A stretch of DNA of 64,000 bases from Natronomonas aquatica (GTDB lineage Archaea > Halobacteriota > Halobacteria > Halobacteriales > Haloarculaceae). The stretch is taken from assembly GCF_024449025.1 (NCBI RefSeq), contig NZ_JAHLKM010000003.1, positions 121,702 through 185,701 on the forward strand, given 5' to 3'. The first letter of the stretch is position 1; each line of letters begins with the position of its first letter. A program made the position numbers and the translations under genes. Below are positions 17,663-27,227 of this stretch, one piece after another. The notes under the pieces were generated by a model. The model was not told the DNA's origin, ran no database searches, and saw nothing but the letters and a program-made list of their open reading frames with translations.

Positions 17663-19126
17663 ATGTCACCTCCCGGTGTCGAACCCGGACCCGTCGTCCG
17701 GGTCACTGCCGACACGTCCGACCGTTCGGCAGTGATCGAGGCGATAGATGACGCGGCCGACGTGTCGGTACGGCGGGTCGGCCCGGCCGGAACGCCGTCG
17801 CCGCTGGGTCTGTATACGACGGCGGGGCGGACGGCGATACACACTGACCTCCGTCCCGACGCCGCCGCGGAAGCCGCGACGACGCTCGAGGACGGCGACT
17901 TCCCGACGACCGGCGCCGAAGCAGCCGTCGACCACGACGAGGACACCGCCGCGATTCCTGCCCCCGACTCGGGGCCGCTTTCGGTCGGCACCCGCCGGGT
18001 ACTCGGTCCCTGTGGCTGGGTCGACCCGACGGTCAGACCGGAGCCTGTGGCCGCCGAGTTCGATCCCGAAACGGTCCTCGATCGGGTCGCGACCGTCGGC
18101 CTCCGTGGTCGCGGACGGGCCGACGGGGCGACGGACGACCTCATCTCGGCGGTCTGGGAGCGAACGATCGAGGCCGAGGGCGATCCGGTGGTCGTGATTC
18201 ACGCCGCCGATACCGACTGCCCGACGGACGAACTCATGTGTCGGAGTATCCCGGGTCGCGTTCTCGACGGGGCGGGGATCGTCGCTGACGCCGTCGGCGC
18301 CGAGGACGTGGTGGCGTTGGCGACCGACCCGGCGGTCGAGCCGCTGGAAGCCGTCGCCGACGGGGAGCTGATCCACCGGGCCCCCGAGTCGTTCCGGATC
18401 GGCGAGCCGACGATGGCGCTTGAGGCGCTGGAGGGCAACGACCGGATCGAGGCCCGCCGCCGACCGCCCGGCCCCGAAGAGTGGGGACTGTACGGCCGAC
18501 CGACCGTCGTCCACACGCCCCGGACGCTGGTACAACTCCGAACACTCCTCGAGGACGGCGAGGGGTTCGATCCCGAAAGCGCCGACCCCGGCACCCGGAC
18601 CGTCGCGGTTCGTGGCGCTGTCCGCGCGCCGGCGGTCGTCGAGTTGCGAACCGACAGCGCGCTGTCGAGGGCGCTCTCGGCGGTCGACGCCGCGGGCGAT
18701 CGGTACGTCGTCGGCGGACGGTTCGGGGGCGTCACCGGATCCGTCGACCTCCCGGCGAGCGCGCCGGCGCTTTCGGCGTCGGGGCTCGGGACCGAAGGGG
18801 TACTGGAGGTCCTCGGCCCCGACGACTGTATCGTTGCGACGGTCGGCGAGCGGGCCGCCTTCGCCCGCGAGGAGAACTGCGGGCGGTGTGTCCCCTGTCG
18901 GGAGGGATCGAAACAGCTCCACGGGGCGCTTCGGGACGTCTACGACGGTGAGTTCGATCCGGAAACGCTCCGGGAGCTCGCCCGGGTCATGCGGACGAGC
19001 AGCCTCTGTGCGTTCGGCGAGGCGGCCGCACGGCCGATCCGGACGGCGCTGGAGGCCTTCGAACCCGAGTTCCGCGCCCACGCCGAGGGGCGCTGTCCGG
19101 CCGGGACCTGTGGGGGGCTCCGATGA
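17663..19126 (+). CDS. NuoF-like (formate dehydrogenase beta) subunit with degenerate flavin/NADH site
   Basis: About 487 residues. The C-terminal third is a clear NuoF Fe-S domain: CGRCVPCREGSKQLHGAL plus the fourth cysteine in SLCAFGEAA. GLRGRGRADGATDD at about residue 150 is the NuoF FMN-motif position, but the Gly-rich FMN loop is altered. The usual NADH-binding NADExEPGT is replaced by IHAADTDCPTDEL. So it may transfer electrons without binding NAD. ATG 17663 is chosen; a TTTATCG box about 30 nt upstream suggests a leaderless transcript. The stop overlaps the next ATG (ATGA, 19123-19126), so the pair forms one complex. Confidence 0.8.
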   Translation: MSPPGVEPGPVVRVTADTSDRSAVIEAIDDAADVSVRRVGPAGTPSPLGLYTTAGRTAIHTDLRPDAAAEAATTLEDGDFPTTGAEAAVDHDEDTAAIPAPDSGPLSVGTRRVLGPCGWVDPTVRPEPVAAEFDPETVLDRVATVGLRGRGRADGATDDLISAVWERTIEAEGDPVVVIHAADTDCPTDELMCRSIPGRVLDGAGIVADAVGAEDVVALATDPAVEPLEAVADGELIHRAPESFRIGEPTMALEALEGNDRIEARRRPPGPEEWGLYGRPTVVHTPRTLVQLRTLLEDGEGFDPESADPGTRTVAVRGAVRAPAVVELRTDSALSRALSAVDAAGDRYVVGGRFGGVTGSVDLPASAPALSASGLGTEGVLEVLGPDDCIVATVGERAAFAREENCGRCVPCREGSKQLHGALRDVYDGEFDPETLRELARVMRTSSLCAFGEAAARPIRTALEAFEPEFRAHAEGRCPAGTCGGLR

Positions 19127-22100
19127 GCACCGACGACGTCGGTGGCGGTCCGAACCCCCGCGTGCCGGAGATACAGGATCCTCGGCCGTCGACACCGCTG
19201 ACTGAGACGTTCCGGACGGGCACGGCGAACGATCCGCCGCGGCCCGAACGGGCGGTCGATCCCGAGGACGGCCCGGCGACGCTTACCGTCGACGGCGAGA
19301 CGGTCGTCGTGCCCCCCGGCGGAACGCTTCTCGACGCGGTCGAGGCGGCCGGCAGCGAGGTACCGGCGCTTTGTCACTACGACCGCGACACCGAGGCCGC
19401 CGAGGAGATCGGACCGCGGACGACCTGCCGGACCTGTATGGTCGAAACCGACGAGGAGGGCCCCGTCGCCGCGTGTTCGACGCCGGCGACGGACGGCGCC
19501 GTCGTCGATACCGAGGCCGCCGCGGCCGCCGAGGCCAGACGCCACAACCTCGAGTTGGTGCTCTCGGATCACAACCTCCGGTGTACGACCTGCGGGAAGA
19601 ACGGCCGGTGTGAACTGCAGGACACCTCGATCGAGGAAGGCATCTCTCACCCCCGATACGGCGTCTTCGACGACCGCGACGGATACGAACCGCTCGATCC
19701 GACGGGCGCGATCGACATCGACCGCAACAAGTGTATCCTCTGTAACCGGTGTGTCGAGGCCTGCAACGACGTGCAGGTCGAGGGCGTCCTCCGGATCGAA
19801 GGGACCGGCGAGGAGACGCGGATCGGCTTCCAGTCCGACGCCGAGACGATGGCCGACTCGACGTGTGTCTCCTGTGGCCACTGTGCGACGGTCTGTCCCA
19901 CGGGTAGCCTCGTCGAGGGCGGGCTCGTCGACGCGACGACGATGCCGCTTCCGGGCTTTACACAGCGCAACTCCGTCGGGAGCGTACTGGAGTCCGAACG
20001 CGACAGGGAGCGGGACGAACGCGAAGCGACCGAGGAGCTCTCGGGCGTCGCCCGCTTCATGTCGAAGGCCAGACGGACGGCCGGATCGGCCACCGATCGC
20101 GCGCTGCGAACCGGCGAACACCTCGCCGAGGACGTCGCCGCGGGGGTCTTCTCCGAGGGGATCCTCTTCGGGATCGCGAAACGGGTCGGGGACGCCCGCC
20201 TCGATCGGCTCGACCGGACCGAGACGACCTGTGGGTACTGTGCGGTCGGCTGTCGGTTCGAACTCTACAGCGACGACGAACGCGTCTTGGGCGTCCGGGC
20301 GACCGATCCCGACGCCGCCCCCGCCAACGACTTTTCGACCTGCGTCAAGGGAAAGTTCGGCTATGGCTTCATCGAACGTGACGACCGCCTGAAGACGCCG
20401 CTGATCCGCGAGGGCGACGGCTTCCGGGAAGCTTCCTGGGACGAAGCGCTCGACGTCGTCGCCGCGGAACTGGAGGGGATCCGCCGGGATCACGGCGCGG
20501 ACGCGATCTCGTGTTTCGCCTCCTCGAAGTGTACCAACGAGGAGGACTACCTGATGGAGAAGTTCGCCCGGACCGTGCTCGGGACGAAGAACATCGACAA
20601 CTGCGCGCGGCTGTGTCACTCCTCGACGGTCGCCGCGCTGCTCGAAACTGTCGGCTACGGGGCGATGTCGAACAGCATCGAGGACGTCGCCAACGCCGAC
20701 TGTTATCTGTTCTCGGGGACGAACACGACCGAATCCCATCCCGTTCTGGCGACGAAGGTGAAACGGAACGTCCGGGACGGCGCCGACCTGGTCGTCGTCG
20801 ACCCCCGAAAGGTGGGCATCGCCGAACACGCCGACCAGTACCTCCGGTCGAAGCCGGGCTACGACACCGCCTGGATGAACGGGATGGCCCGACATATCAT
20901 CGAACGCGACCTCCACGACGCCGCGTTCGTCGAGGAACACGTCCGGGATTTCGACGCGCTGAAACGGAAGGTCGAGCCCTTCACGTCCGCGGAAGTCGAA
21001 CGCCTCACCGACATCCCGGCCGGGGAACTGACGGCGGCCGCCGAACGGATCGCGACGGCCGACTCGGTCGTCTTCGGGTGGGCGATGGGGCTGACCCAAC
21101 ACTCCCACGGCACCAACAACGTCCGGGCGATGGCGAACCTCGCGTTGCTCACGGGTAACGTCGGCAAACCCGACGCCGGCCTCTCGCCGTTCCGGGGGCA
21201 CAACAACGTCCAGGGCGGCGGCGGGGACATGGGGACGCTCCCGAACGTCCTGCCCGGCTATCAGGACGTGACCGACCCCGAGGTGCTCGACACCTTCGAG
21301 GAGGCGTGGGGCGTCCGCCCGCCGGAGGAGATCGGACTGACCGTCCCCGAGACCTTCGAGGCGATCCACGACGGCGACGTGCGGGGGCTCTACGTGATGG
21401 GCGAGAACCCGGCGCTCTCGGAGCCGGATATCGGACACGCCAATAAAGCCCTCGAGGAGACCGACTTCCTCGTCGTCCAGGATCTCTTCATGACCGAAAC
21501 CGCCGAACACGCCGACGTCGTGTTGCCGGCGGCGGCCTTCGCCGAGAAGTCCGGGACGTTCACCAACACCGAACGCCGCGTCCAGCGGGTCGGAAAGGCC
21601 CTGGACCCGCCGGGGGAGGCACGACAGGACTGGGAGATACTGCAATCGCTCGCAAACCGGATCGACCACGACGGCCGCCGGTGGGACTACGAAACCCCGA
21701 CAGAGATATTCGAAGAACTGACCGACGTGACGCCGATCTACGCCGGGATGAGCCACGAGCGGATCGAAACGGAGGGCGGCCTCCAGTGGCCCTGCCCCGA
21801 CGCCGACCATCCGGGCACGCGGTTTTTATACGAAGACGGGTTCAACTTCTCCGACGGAATGGCCCGGTTCGTCCCCGCCGACATGGGCGAACCCGGCGAG
21901 TTGCCGACGGAGACGTACCCGCTTACGCTTACCACCGGCCGGGTGCTGTATCACTTCCATACGGGGACGCTGACCCGCCGGGTCGAGGCGATCACCGACC
22001 ACGTCCCCGAGAGCTTCGTCGAAATCCACCCCGAAACGGCCGGAACGCTCGGTATCGAGGGCGGCGACACCGTCCGCGTCGAGTCCGAACGGGGTCACAT

Positions 22101-22272
22101 CGATGTCCGGGCGAAGGTGACAGAGAGACCCGGAAAGGGCGTCGTCTTCGTGCCGATGCACTTCGCCGACGGGGCCGTCAACACGCTGACCGGCGAGCGC
22201 TACGACCCCACGAGCGGCATCCCCGAATACAAGGTCGCGAGCGTCCGGATCGAACGAATTAACAGGGACTGA
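19123..22272 (+). CDS. fdhA: formate dehydrogenase alpha subunit, NuoG-like Fe-S N-terminus plus Mo-bisMGD domain
   Basis: A 1049-residue protein. About residues 45-120 are a 2Fe-2S ferredoxin (ALCHYD, TTCRTCMVE). Residues 140-170 are a NuoG His-Cys cluster (DHNLRCTTCGKNGRCEL). Residues 200-270 are a 2x[4Fe-4S] ferredoxin (CILCNRCVEACN, CVSCGHCATVCPTGS). From about 365 the molybdopterin domain begins with TTCGYCAVGCRFELY and FSTCVKGKFGYGF. The catalytic position that is selenocysteine in E. coli FdhF is Cys498 in ARLCHSS. TESHPVLATKVKRNV and the C-terminal molybdopterin-binding domain are intact. It probably oxidises formate in the cytoplasm. mobA follows. Confidence 0.9.
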   Translation: MSTDDVGGGPNPRVPEIQDPRPSTPLTETFRTGTANDPPRPERAVDPEDGPATLTVDGETVVVPPGGTLLDAVEAAGSEVPALCHYDRDTEAAEEIGPRTTCRTCMVETDEEGPVAACSTPATDGAVVDTEAAAAAEARRHNLELVLSDHNLRCTTCGKNGRCELQDTSIEEGISHPRYGVFDDRDGYEPLDPTGAIDIDRNKCILCNRCVEACNDVQVEGVLRIEGTGEETRIGFQSDAETMADSTCVSCGHCATVCPTGSLVEGGLVDATTMPLPGFTQRNSVGSVLESERDRERDEREATEELSGVARFMSKARRTAGSATDRALRTGEHLAEDVAAGVFSEGILFGIAKRVGDARLDRLDRTETTCGYCAVGCRFELYSDDERVLGVRATDPDAAPANDFSTCVKGKFGYGFIERDDRLKTPLIREGDGFREASWDEALDVVAAELEGIRRDHGADAISCFASSKCTNEEDYLMEKFARTVLGTKNIDNCARLCHSSTVAALLETVGYGAMSNSIEDVANADCYLFSGTNTTESHPVLATKVKRNVRDGADLVVVDPRKVGIAEHADQYLRSKPGYDTAWMNGMARHIIERDLHDAAFVEEHVRDFDALKRKVEPFTSAEVERLTDIPAGELTAAAERIATADSVVFGWAMGLTQHSHGTNNVRAMANLALLTGNVGKPDAGLSPFRGHNNVQGGGGDMGTLPNVLPGYQDVTDPEVLDTFEEAWGVRPPEEIGLTVPETFEAIHDGDVRGLYVMGENPALSEPDIGHANKALEETDFLVVQDLFMTETAEHADVVLPAAAFAEKSGTFTNTERRVQRVGKALDPPGEARQDWEILQSLANRIDHDGRRWDYETPTEIFEELTDVTPIYAGMSHERIETEGGLQWPCPDADHPGTRFLYEDGFNFSDGMARFVPADMGEPGELPTETYPLTLTTGRVLYHFHTGTLTRRVEAITDHVPESFVEIHPETAGTLGIEGGDTVRVESERGHIDVRAKVTERPGKGVVFVPMHFADGAVNTLTGERYDPTSGIPEYKVASVRIERINRD

Positions 22273-22287
22273 GCGCCAATCCCGTCC

Positions 22288-22902
22288 ATGAGCGAGACGA
22301 ACGGCGTCATCGTCGCCGGTGGCCGGTCGGTCCGGATGGGCGAGACCGAAAAGGCCCTCGTCGAGGTCGGCGGGACGCCGCTCGTCCGTCGCGTCGCCGA
22401 CCGTCTCCTCGAGACCGCCGACCGGCTGGTCGTCAACTGCCGGGACGATCAGCGCGGGGCCATCGAGACGGCGCTGTCGGGGATCGACCCCGAACCGCGG
22501 TTCGCGATCGATCCCGCCCCCGATCGCGGGCCGGTCGCCGGCATCGAAACCGGACTCCGGGCGATCGAAACCGACTACGCCGCCGTCGCCGCCGTCGATA
22601 TGCCCTTTCTGGATCCCGATCTCGTCTCGTATCTCTTCGAACGCGCGGCGGGCCACGACGCCGCCATCCCCCGGCCGAGCGAGTGGTTCGAACCCCTTCA
22701 CGCCGTCTACAGAACGGACCCGATGGTCGAGGCTTGCGAACGCGCCCTCGAGGAACCCCACCCACGGATCATCGAACCGCTGTCGTCGCTCGATCGGGTC
22801 ATCGTCGATCGGGCGGAACTCCTCGAACACGGCTCCCTCGACAGTTTCGAGGGGATCGACACGCCCGAGGACGTTCAGTGGGCAAACGAGCGACTCCAGT
22901 AG
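22288..22902 (+). CDS. mobA: molybdenum cofactor guanylyltransferase
   Basis: A 204-residue nucleotidyltransferase with the N-terminal signature VIVAGGRSVRMGETEKALVE. The metal-binding AAVDMPFLDPDLV is near residue 105, and GIDTPEDVQWANE at the end is typical of MobA. It adds GMP to Mo-molybdopterin, making the MGD cofactor that the adjacent formate dehydrogenase needs. It starts 15 bp after fdhA in the same direction, so co-transcription is likely. Its stop abuts the stop of the convergent yqeC gene with no gap. Confidence 0.93.
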   Translation: MSETNGVIVAGGRSVRMGETEKALVEVGGTPLVRRVADRLLETADRLVVNCRDDQRGAIETALSGIDPEPRFAIDPAPDRGPVAGIETGLRAIETDYAAVAAVDMPFLDPDLVSYLFERAAGHDAAIPRPSEWFEPLHAVYRTDPMVEACERALEEPHPRIIEPLSSLDRVIVDRAELLEHGSLDSFEGIDTPEDVQWANERLQ

Positions 22903-23625
22903 TTACTGGAGAACACCGACGACCTCGCCGCGATCCATCCGGCCCAACACGACCCGTCCGATCCGTTCCACGGCGAGCAACTCCTCTGCGATCCCTTCGG
23001 CGACCGCTCTGAGCTCCCCGTCGTCAACCATATTTACGAGCGGAACGACGCGGGCATCGGCGGGGACGTCCTTCAGTCCTCCCCGTTGGTCGCCGAGGAC
23101 GGCCGCGACGTCGACCGGCCGGATACGGCTCCCGGGCGGCCGGTCCAGAAGCGACGCGAGACGTTCCGGCCGGTGGACGTGCTCTTCGTCGATCCGTTCG
23201 CCGACGGCTCTGACGCTCGCGACCGGTACGACGAGGTCGGCGGCGGCCGGCACCTGCGGTTCCTCTTCGGCCGGCGCTTTGATCCACCGCGTCCGCGCGC
23301 CGTCGGCCTTGGTGAGGATCGGGACGTCGGTTGTCGCCGCCAGCTCGTCGATCCGGTCGGTGTCGTAGCCGAGATACCGGTCGCGAACGCCGTCACGCCC
23401 CGGAACGACGCCGAGCGGCCAGGTCCCGTTCCCCCGGACGGTCCCGATCGGATCCTCGGTGACTTCGAGCCGCTCGACGCGGTCCTCGAAGGGGGGAATC
23501 CGGACCGTCGCGGTGAGGACGGCACGTTCTAGCTCGGCGGCGAGCGCATAGAGGGTCGATTTCTTCCCGCCGGCGCCGACGACCGCCGTCACCCCGGTCG
23601 GCTCGAAGGCCGTTCGGAGGTCCAT
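22903..23625 (-). CDS. yqeC: YqeC-like putative selenium/molybdenum hydroxylase accessory protein
   Basis: About 240 residues with the YqeC signature: VVGAGGKKSTLYALAAEL near residue 12 (a P-loop-like GAGGKKST), then PILTKADGARTRWIKAPAEEEP near 108 and ADLVVPVASVRAVGERID. The family is linked to maturation of molybdenum hydroxylases; the biochemical role is not established. ATG 23623-23625 (MDLRTAFEPTGV) is chosen; the frame extends to 23721 but that part is not conserved-looking. It converges on mobA with zero spacing. No molybdenum hydroxylase gene is in this window. Confidence 0.82.
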   Translation of the reverse strand: MDLRTAFEPTGVTAVVGAGGKKSTLYALAAELERAVLTATVRIPPFEDRVERLEVTEDPIGTVRGNGTWPLGVVPGRDGVRDRYLGYDTDRIDELAATTDVPILTKADGARTRWIKAPAEEEPQVPAAADLVVPVASVRAVGERIDEEHVHRPERLASLLDRPPGSRIRPVDVAAVLGDQRGGLKDVPADARVVPLVNMVDDGELRAVAEGIAEELLAVERIGRVVLGRMDRGEVVGVLQ

Positions 23626-23677
23626 GTCGGCCGGTAGGGGTCCCGGGACATAGACGTTGTCGACACGAGGTGGGTGC

Positions 23678-23685
23678 TTATAAGT
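23678..23685. promoter_or_regulatory. CTTATAAG TATA-like box
   Basis: A self-complementary CTTATAAG lies 30-23 nt before ATG 23708, the spacing expected for a leaderless haloarchaeal transcript of the next plus-strand gene. Being palindromic it could also serve yqeC on the minus strand, 53 nt away. Confidence 0.55.
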
Positions 23686-23707
23686 TCGTCCCCGACACGG
23701 TGACGGT

Positions 23708-24166
23708 ATGATCGTAGACACTGTGATGTATACGGTTCACACCGCGTTCGCGGCGCTGTGGACGGGATCGGTCCTGTTTGTCGCCGCGGTAGTCGTGCCG
23801 CTTGCGATGGCTGGCGAGCTTTCGCCGGCGGCGTTCGGCAGCGTCGTCTCGAAACTCCGGTGGGTGACGCGGCTCGGCGCGCTCGTTACGTTCGTGACCG
23901 GCGGCCACCTCGCGGGTACCCTGTACACTGTCGACACGCTGACGGGAACGACGGGCGGGTATCTCGTCGTGGCGATGCTGACGCTTTGGCTCGGGCTCGC
24001 GGCCGCGATCGAGGTCGGCAGCGCGCGGGCGATCAGGGGTGTCGAAAACGACAAGATCCGCGAACCGGCCCGCGATGCGAGGCCGTTCTATCTTCTCGGT
24101 TCCGTGCTTGCGGTCGGTTTGCTCGTCGTCTCCGGACTGCTCGGGACGCCGGGTGCAGTCCTCTAA
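23708..24166 (+). CDS. four-helix membrane protein (CopD-like), unknown role
   Basis: A 152-residue protein with four hydrophobic segments: MYTVHTAFAALWTGSVLFVAA, VTRLGALVTFVTGGHLAG, YLVVAMLTLWLGLAAAIEVG and YLLGSVLAVGLLVVSGLLG. Small haloarchaeal proteins of this kind are annotated as CopD-family or transporter-like, because an internal His (H11) and the helix order recall copper-resistance CopD. No transport function is shown. The start follows a CTTATAAG box at leaderless spacing. Confidence 0.65.
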   Translation: MIVDTVMYTVHTAFAALWTGSVLFVAAVVVPLAMAGELSPAAFGSVVSKLRWVTRLGALVTFVTGGHLAGTLYTVDTLTGTTGGYLVVAMLTLWLGLAAAIEVGSARAIRGVENDKIREPARDARPFYLLGSVLAVGLLVVSGLLGTPGAVL

Positions 24167-24286
24167 AGACTCCGATCGGACGTGCCGACGACCGCGGCCT
24201 CCTCCGTTCCCCCCGTTTATGATCGCCGGGATACTTTCCGGAGCAGGTAACAACTAATATCCAAGCCCCGCTAACGGGTCACGGAT

Positions 24287-24586
24287 ATGTCGGACGAAGA
24301 ACTCGAGGATTTCCTCATCCTCCGATCGCTAGAGGAGCCGATCACCGAGGCGGAACTGGAGGCGGCGGGCGACGAGTCCGGACGCGCCCTGAAGGCACTC
24401 AGAGACGAGGGCGTCGGCATCCGGTGGGTCGACTCGGAGGTCCTGACCGACGAGGACGGGGGGATCACGGGCACGTTCTGTCATTATCGGGCCGAAGACG
24501 AGGCGGCCATCCGCGAGCACGCCGACCGGGCGGGGCTTCCGGCTACCCGGATCGACCGGCGGGGCGAGCCCCTCGACGGCGAGTAG
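24287..24586 (+). CDS. DUF4242-like small protein
   Basis: A 99-residue acidic protein, [20 protein letters not shown]. Its C-terminal half ([26 protein letters not shown]) resembles DUF4242 proteins, some of which bind nickel through Cys/His residues, as in the CHY here. It probably adopts a ferredoxin-like fold. The intergenic region before it (24167-24286) holds only AT-rich promoter-like sequence. Function unknown. Confidence 0.6.
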   Translation: MSDEELEDFLILRSLEEPITEAELEAAGDESGRALKALRDEGVGIRWVDSEVLTDEDGGITGTFCHYRAEDEAAIREHADRAGLPATRIDRRGEPLDGE

Positions 24587-24665
24587 CCTCGGCGCGAGGC
24601 TTTCGGTTCCGGTTTCGGGTATCGACACCATACTTAAATCGGTGAGACGAGTACCGTCTCCCGCT

Positions 24666-25388
24666 ATGGAACTCACCTGGCATGGCCACTCGACGTGGCA
24701 CGTCACAGTCGACGGAACCGACCTGCTCGTCGATCCGTTCTTCGAGAACCCGAAGACAGACCTCGAACCCGGCGACCTCGATCCCGATTATCTCCTTTTG
24801 ACCCACGGCCACTTCGATCACGTCGCCGACGCCGACGCCTATCCCGACGCGACGGTCGTCTCGACGCCCGAACTCGCCGGATACGCCGAGGACCGCTTCG
24901 GCCTCGAGGACGCCGTCGCCGGCATGGGGATGAACCTCGGCGGGACCGCCGAGTGCGGCGACGCCTGGGTGACGATGGTCCGGGCCGACCATTCCAACAG
25001 CATCGAATCCGACTACGAGTACTCGGCGGGCATGCCGGCCGGGTTCGTTATCTCCGACAAAAAGCCGACCCAGGAGGCCGATCGCGACAACACGTCGTTC
25101 TATCACGCCGGCGACACGAGCCTCATGACCGAGATGCGCGAGGTCATCGGCCCGTTCCTCGAACCCGACTTCGCCGCCTTGCCGGCCGGCGATCACTTCA
25201 CCATGGGGCCGGCCCAGGCCGCGATCGCCGCCGACTGGGTCGGGGCCGACTACGCCGCCCCCATGCACTACGATACGTTCCCGCCGATCGAGATCGACAC
25301 CGGGACCTTCGAGCGCGAACTCAAAGCGACCGGCGCCCGAGCAGAGGCCGTGATCCTCGAAGGCGACGAGTCGTTCACACTCGAGTGA
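24666..25388 (+). CDS. UPF0173-type metal-dependent hydrolase (metallo-beta-lactamase fold)
   Basis: A 240-residue protein, [25 protein letters not shown]. The metal-binding signature THGHFDH is near residue 50, with further ligands in HAGDTSL near 158 and [13 protein letters not shown] near 200. The family is widely conserved with no established substrate. The TACTTAAAT box at 24631-24639 is 27-35 nt before ATG 24666, so the mRNA is probably leaderless. That supports this start over the longer frame at 24642. Confidence 0.85.
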   Translation: MELTWHGHSTWHVTVDGTDLLVDPFFENPKTDLEPGDLDPDYLLLTHGHFDHVADADAYPDATVVSTPELAGYAEDRFGLEDAVAGMGMNLGGTAECGDAWVTMVRADHSNSIESDYEYSAGMPAGFVISDKKPTQEADRDNTSFYHAGDTSLMTEMREVIGPFLEPDFAALPAGDHFTMGPAQAAIAADWVGADYAAPMHYDTFPPIEIDTGTFERELKATGARAEAVILEGDESFTLE

Positions 25389-25442
25389 CGCCGTCGGCAC
25401 CCCCTATCTTTTTTATACGCGCGCCGAGTGTTTCAATCCGGT

Positions 25443-25841
25443 ATGTCAGACATCGAAACCACGACCGTCAACGACGCCAAGTATCACGCCCTGAGCCGGG
25501 CGGGAGACTTCGAACTCAGTATCGACGCGACCGGCTCGGACGGCCCGACGCCGAACGAGGTACTGGTCGCCGATTACGCCTCGTGTTTCTCTTTCGCCTG
25601 TCGGGCGGGCGCGAACCGACAGCTCGATATCGATCTCGGGAAGATCGAGACGGAGGCCGAAGCCGACCTCGACGACAGCGACGACCTCGCGGCGATCCGG
25701 TTTCACCTCCACGTCGAGGCCGACCTCGATGACGACGAGATAGCCGACGTGATCGAACTCGGCGAGGAGATCTGTCACGTCCACGCCGCGGTCAAGGAAT
25801 CGCTCCAGGCCGAGATCGAGCTTACGCCCGACGCGTTCTGA
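25443..25841 (+). CDS. OsmC family protein
   Basis: A 132-residue OsmC/Ohr-fold protein. The two conserved cysteines fall in DYASCFSFACRAG (near residue 54) and EEICHVHAAVKESLQ (near 112), the positions of the peroxidatic and resolving cysteines in thiol peroxidases of this family. A role in hydroperoxide detoxification is plausible; many haloarchaeal OsmC proteins are uncharacterised. The TATA box CTTTTTTATAC at 25408-25418 precedes ATG 25443 by about 25-30 nt. Confidence 0.85.
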   Translation: MSDIETTTVNDAKYHALSRAGDFELSIDATGSDGPTPNEVLVADYASCFSFACRAGANRQLDIDLGKIETEAEADLDDSDDLAAIRFHLHVEADLDDDEIADVIELGEEICHVHAAVKESLQAEIELTPDAF

Positions 25842-26019
25842 GAGGATCGGTGCGTCCTTTATGTGTCATCCCGGCACGGTTCGGTGATGATCGGTAAACC
25901 GTTCCGACAACCGTAGGAACCGGGGGGTTCCCGTCGGCGTCGGGCTTCGGCTGACCGCTCGCGGCGCGATCGACGGGTTTTCGCCACCATATAAAAGTAT
26001 AGGATCCGTATCGGGAAGT

Positions 26020-26496
26020 ATGAGCGACTGGAAGGACATGATCGTTGGCGATCGGATGACGGTCGACAACGAGTTCTCATCGCGGATCGACGACTCGCGG
26101 TTCTCCCGACAGGAGTGGGGACTCATCATGACCGCGACGACGTTCGAGATCGAAAACCCCGGGAACGAGACCGACGCCGAACTCGTCGCCGACACCTCAC
26201 AGCTGCCGTCGATCATCCCCGAACTGGAGAAGGTCACGGAGACGGGGCCGATGGGGAGACCCCAGCCGGAATCGGATAGCGGAGGCGGGTTCCTCGACTC
26301 GATCCGCAACGCCCTCGGACTGGGCGGGGGCGGGAGCTTCAGCGGCGGCATCGATGAGGAGGAACTCGAGGACGCCGAGGCGCTCGTCGCAACGTACGCC
26401 GAGACGCTACAGGCCCACCTCGAGTCCGAGGGCCGCTGGAACGAGGTCCGGGCGGCCGCGGCAGAAACCGAGACCGATACCGAGACCGAAGAGTAG
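26020..26496 (+). CDS. DUF5799-type haloarchaeal protein
   Basis: A 158-residue soluble acidic protein, MSDWKDMIVGDRMTVDNEFS. It has an alpha/beta N-terminal part (FSRQEWGLIMTATTFEIENP), a Gly/Ser-rich linker at about residues 95-112 (LGLGGGGSFSGG) and a Glu/Thr-rich C-terminal helix. It fits a conserved haloarchaeal family of unknown function. The ATATAAAAG box at 25989-25997 precedes ATG 26020 at leaderless spacing. It is convergent with leuD. Confidence 0.7.
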   Translation: MSDWKDMIVGDRMTVDNEFSSRIDDSRFSRQEWGLIMTATTFEIENPGNETDAELVADTSQLPSIIPELEKVTETGPMGRPQPESDSGGGFLDSIRNALGLGGGGSFSGGIDEEELEDAEALVATYAETLQAHLESEGRWNEVRAAAAETETDTETEE

Positions 26497-26582
26497 CCGG
26501 CCGGTCGTCCGGTCCGGGGGGTTCCTTCGAGCGAGTCGGTTTCCGAGGGTACGATCCGTCGCCGAAACGAGTACCGACCGCG

Positions 26583-27227
26583 TCAGTCGTCGGCTTCTCC
26601 CGCCCGAAGCGAGGGATCGTCGATGTACGGCAACGACTCGGCCGTCGCCTCGATCGCCGTCGCGTTGGATTTCATCAGCGCGGTCGTATCCCAGATCCCA
26701 TCGACGAGGGCCTTCCGCTGGGCTTCGTCGACTTCCGCGTCGATCGTCTCGTCGTCGTAGACGACCGTCTCCGCGGCGACGTCGATCCCGATCTCGCTGC
26801 CGGGGTTCTCGTCGATCCAGTCCTGCAGCGTCTCGATCGCCTCGGTGTCGGCGGTCACCGTCGGGATACCGAGTGCGAGACAGTTACCGGCGAAGATCTC
26901 GGCGAAGGACTCGCCGACGATAGCGTCGATTCCCCACCGCTTGAGCGCCTGTGGGGCGTGTTCGCGCGAGGAGCCACAGCCGAAATTGGCGTTGACGACC
27001 AATACGTTCGCGTCCTGGAACCGCTCTTCGTTGAACGGGTGGTCCTTCGGGTTGTCCTCGTCGTCGAAGCGCTGATCGAAGAAGGCGAACTCCCCGAGCC
27101 CGTCGAAGGTGATGACCTTCAAAAAGCGTGCGGGGATGATCTGGTCGGTGTCGATGTCGTTGCCGCGGATCGGGACCCCGCTTCCCGCGACGCGGGTGAC
27201 GCTCGGGATCTCCGTTTCGTCGCTCAT
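26583..27227 (-). CDS. leuD: 3-isopropylmalate dehydratase small subunit
   Basis: A 214-residue swivelling-domain protein with [14 protein letters not shown] near residue 26, [20 protein letters not shown] near 87 and [17 protein letters not shown] near 115. It pairs with LeuC to isomerise isopropylmalate in leucine synthesis. The ATG overlaps the leuC stop (27224-27227, ATGA). It is the last gene of the leu/ilv operon here. leuB, which I would expect after leuD in many haloarchaea, is missing: the next gene is the convergent DUF5799 gene. Confidence 0.95.
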   Translation of the reverse strand: MSDETEIPSVTRVAGSGVPIRGNDIDTDQIIPARFLKVITFDGLGEFAFFDQRFDDEDNPKDHPFNEERFQDANVLVVNANFGCGSSREHAPQALKRWGIDAIVGESFAEIFAGNCLALGIPTVTADTEAIETLQDWIDENPGSEIGIDVAAETVVYDDETIDAEVDEAQRKALVDGIWDTTALMKSNATAIEATAESLPYIDDPSLRAGEADD

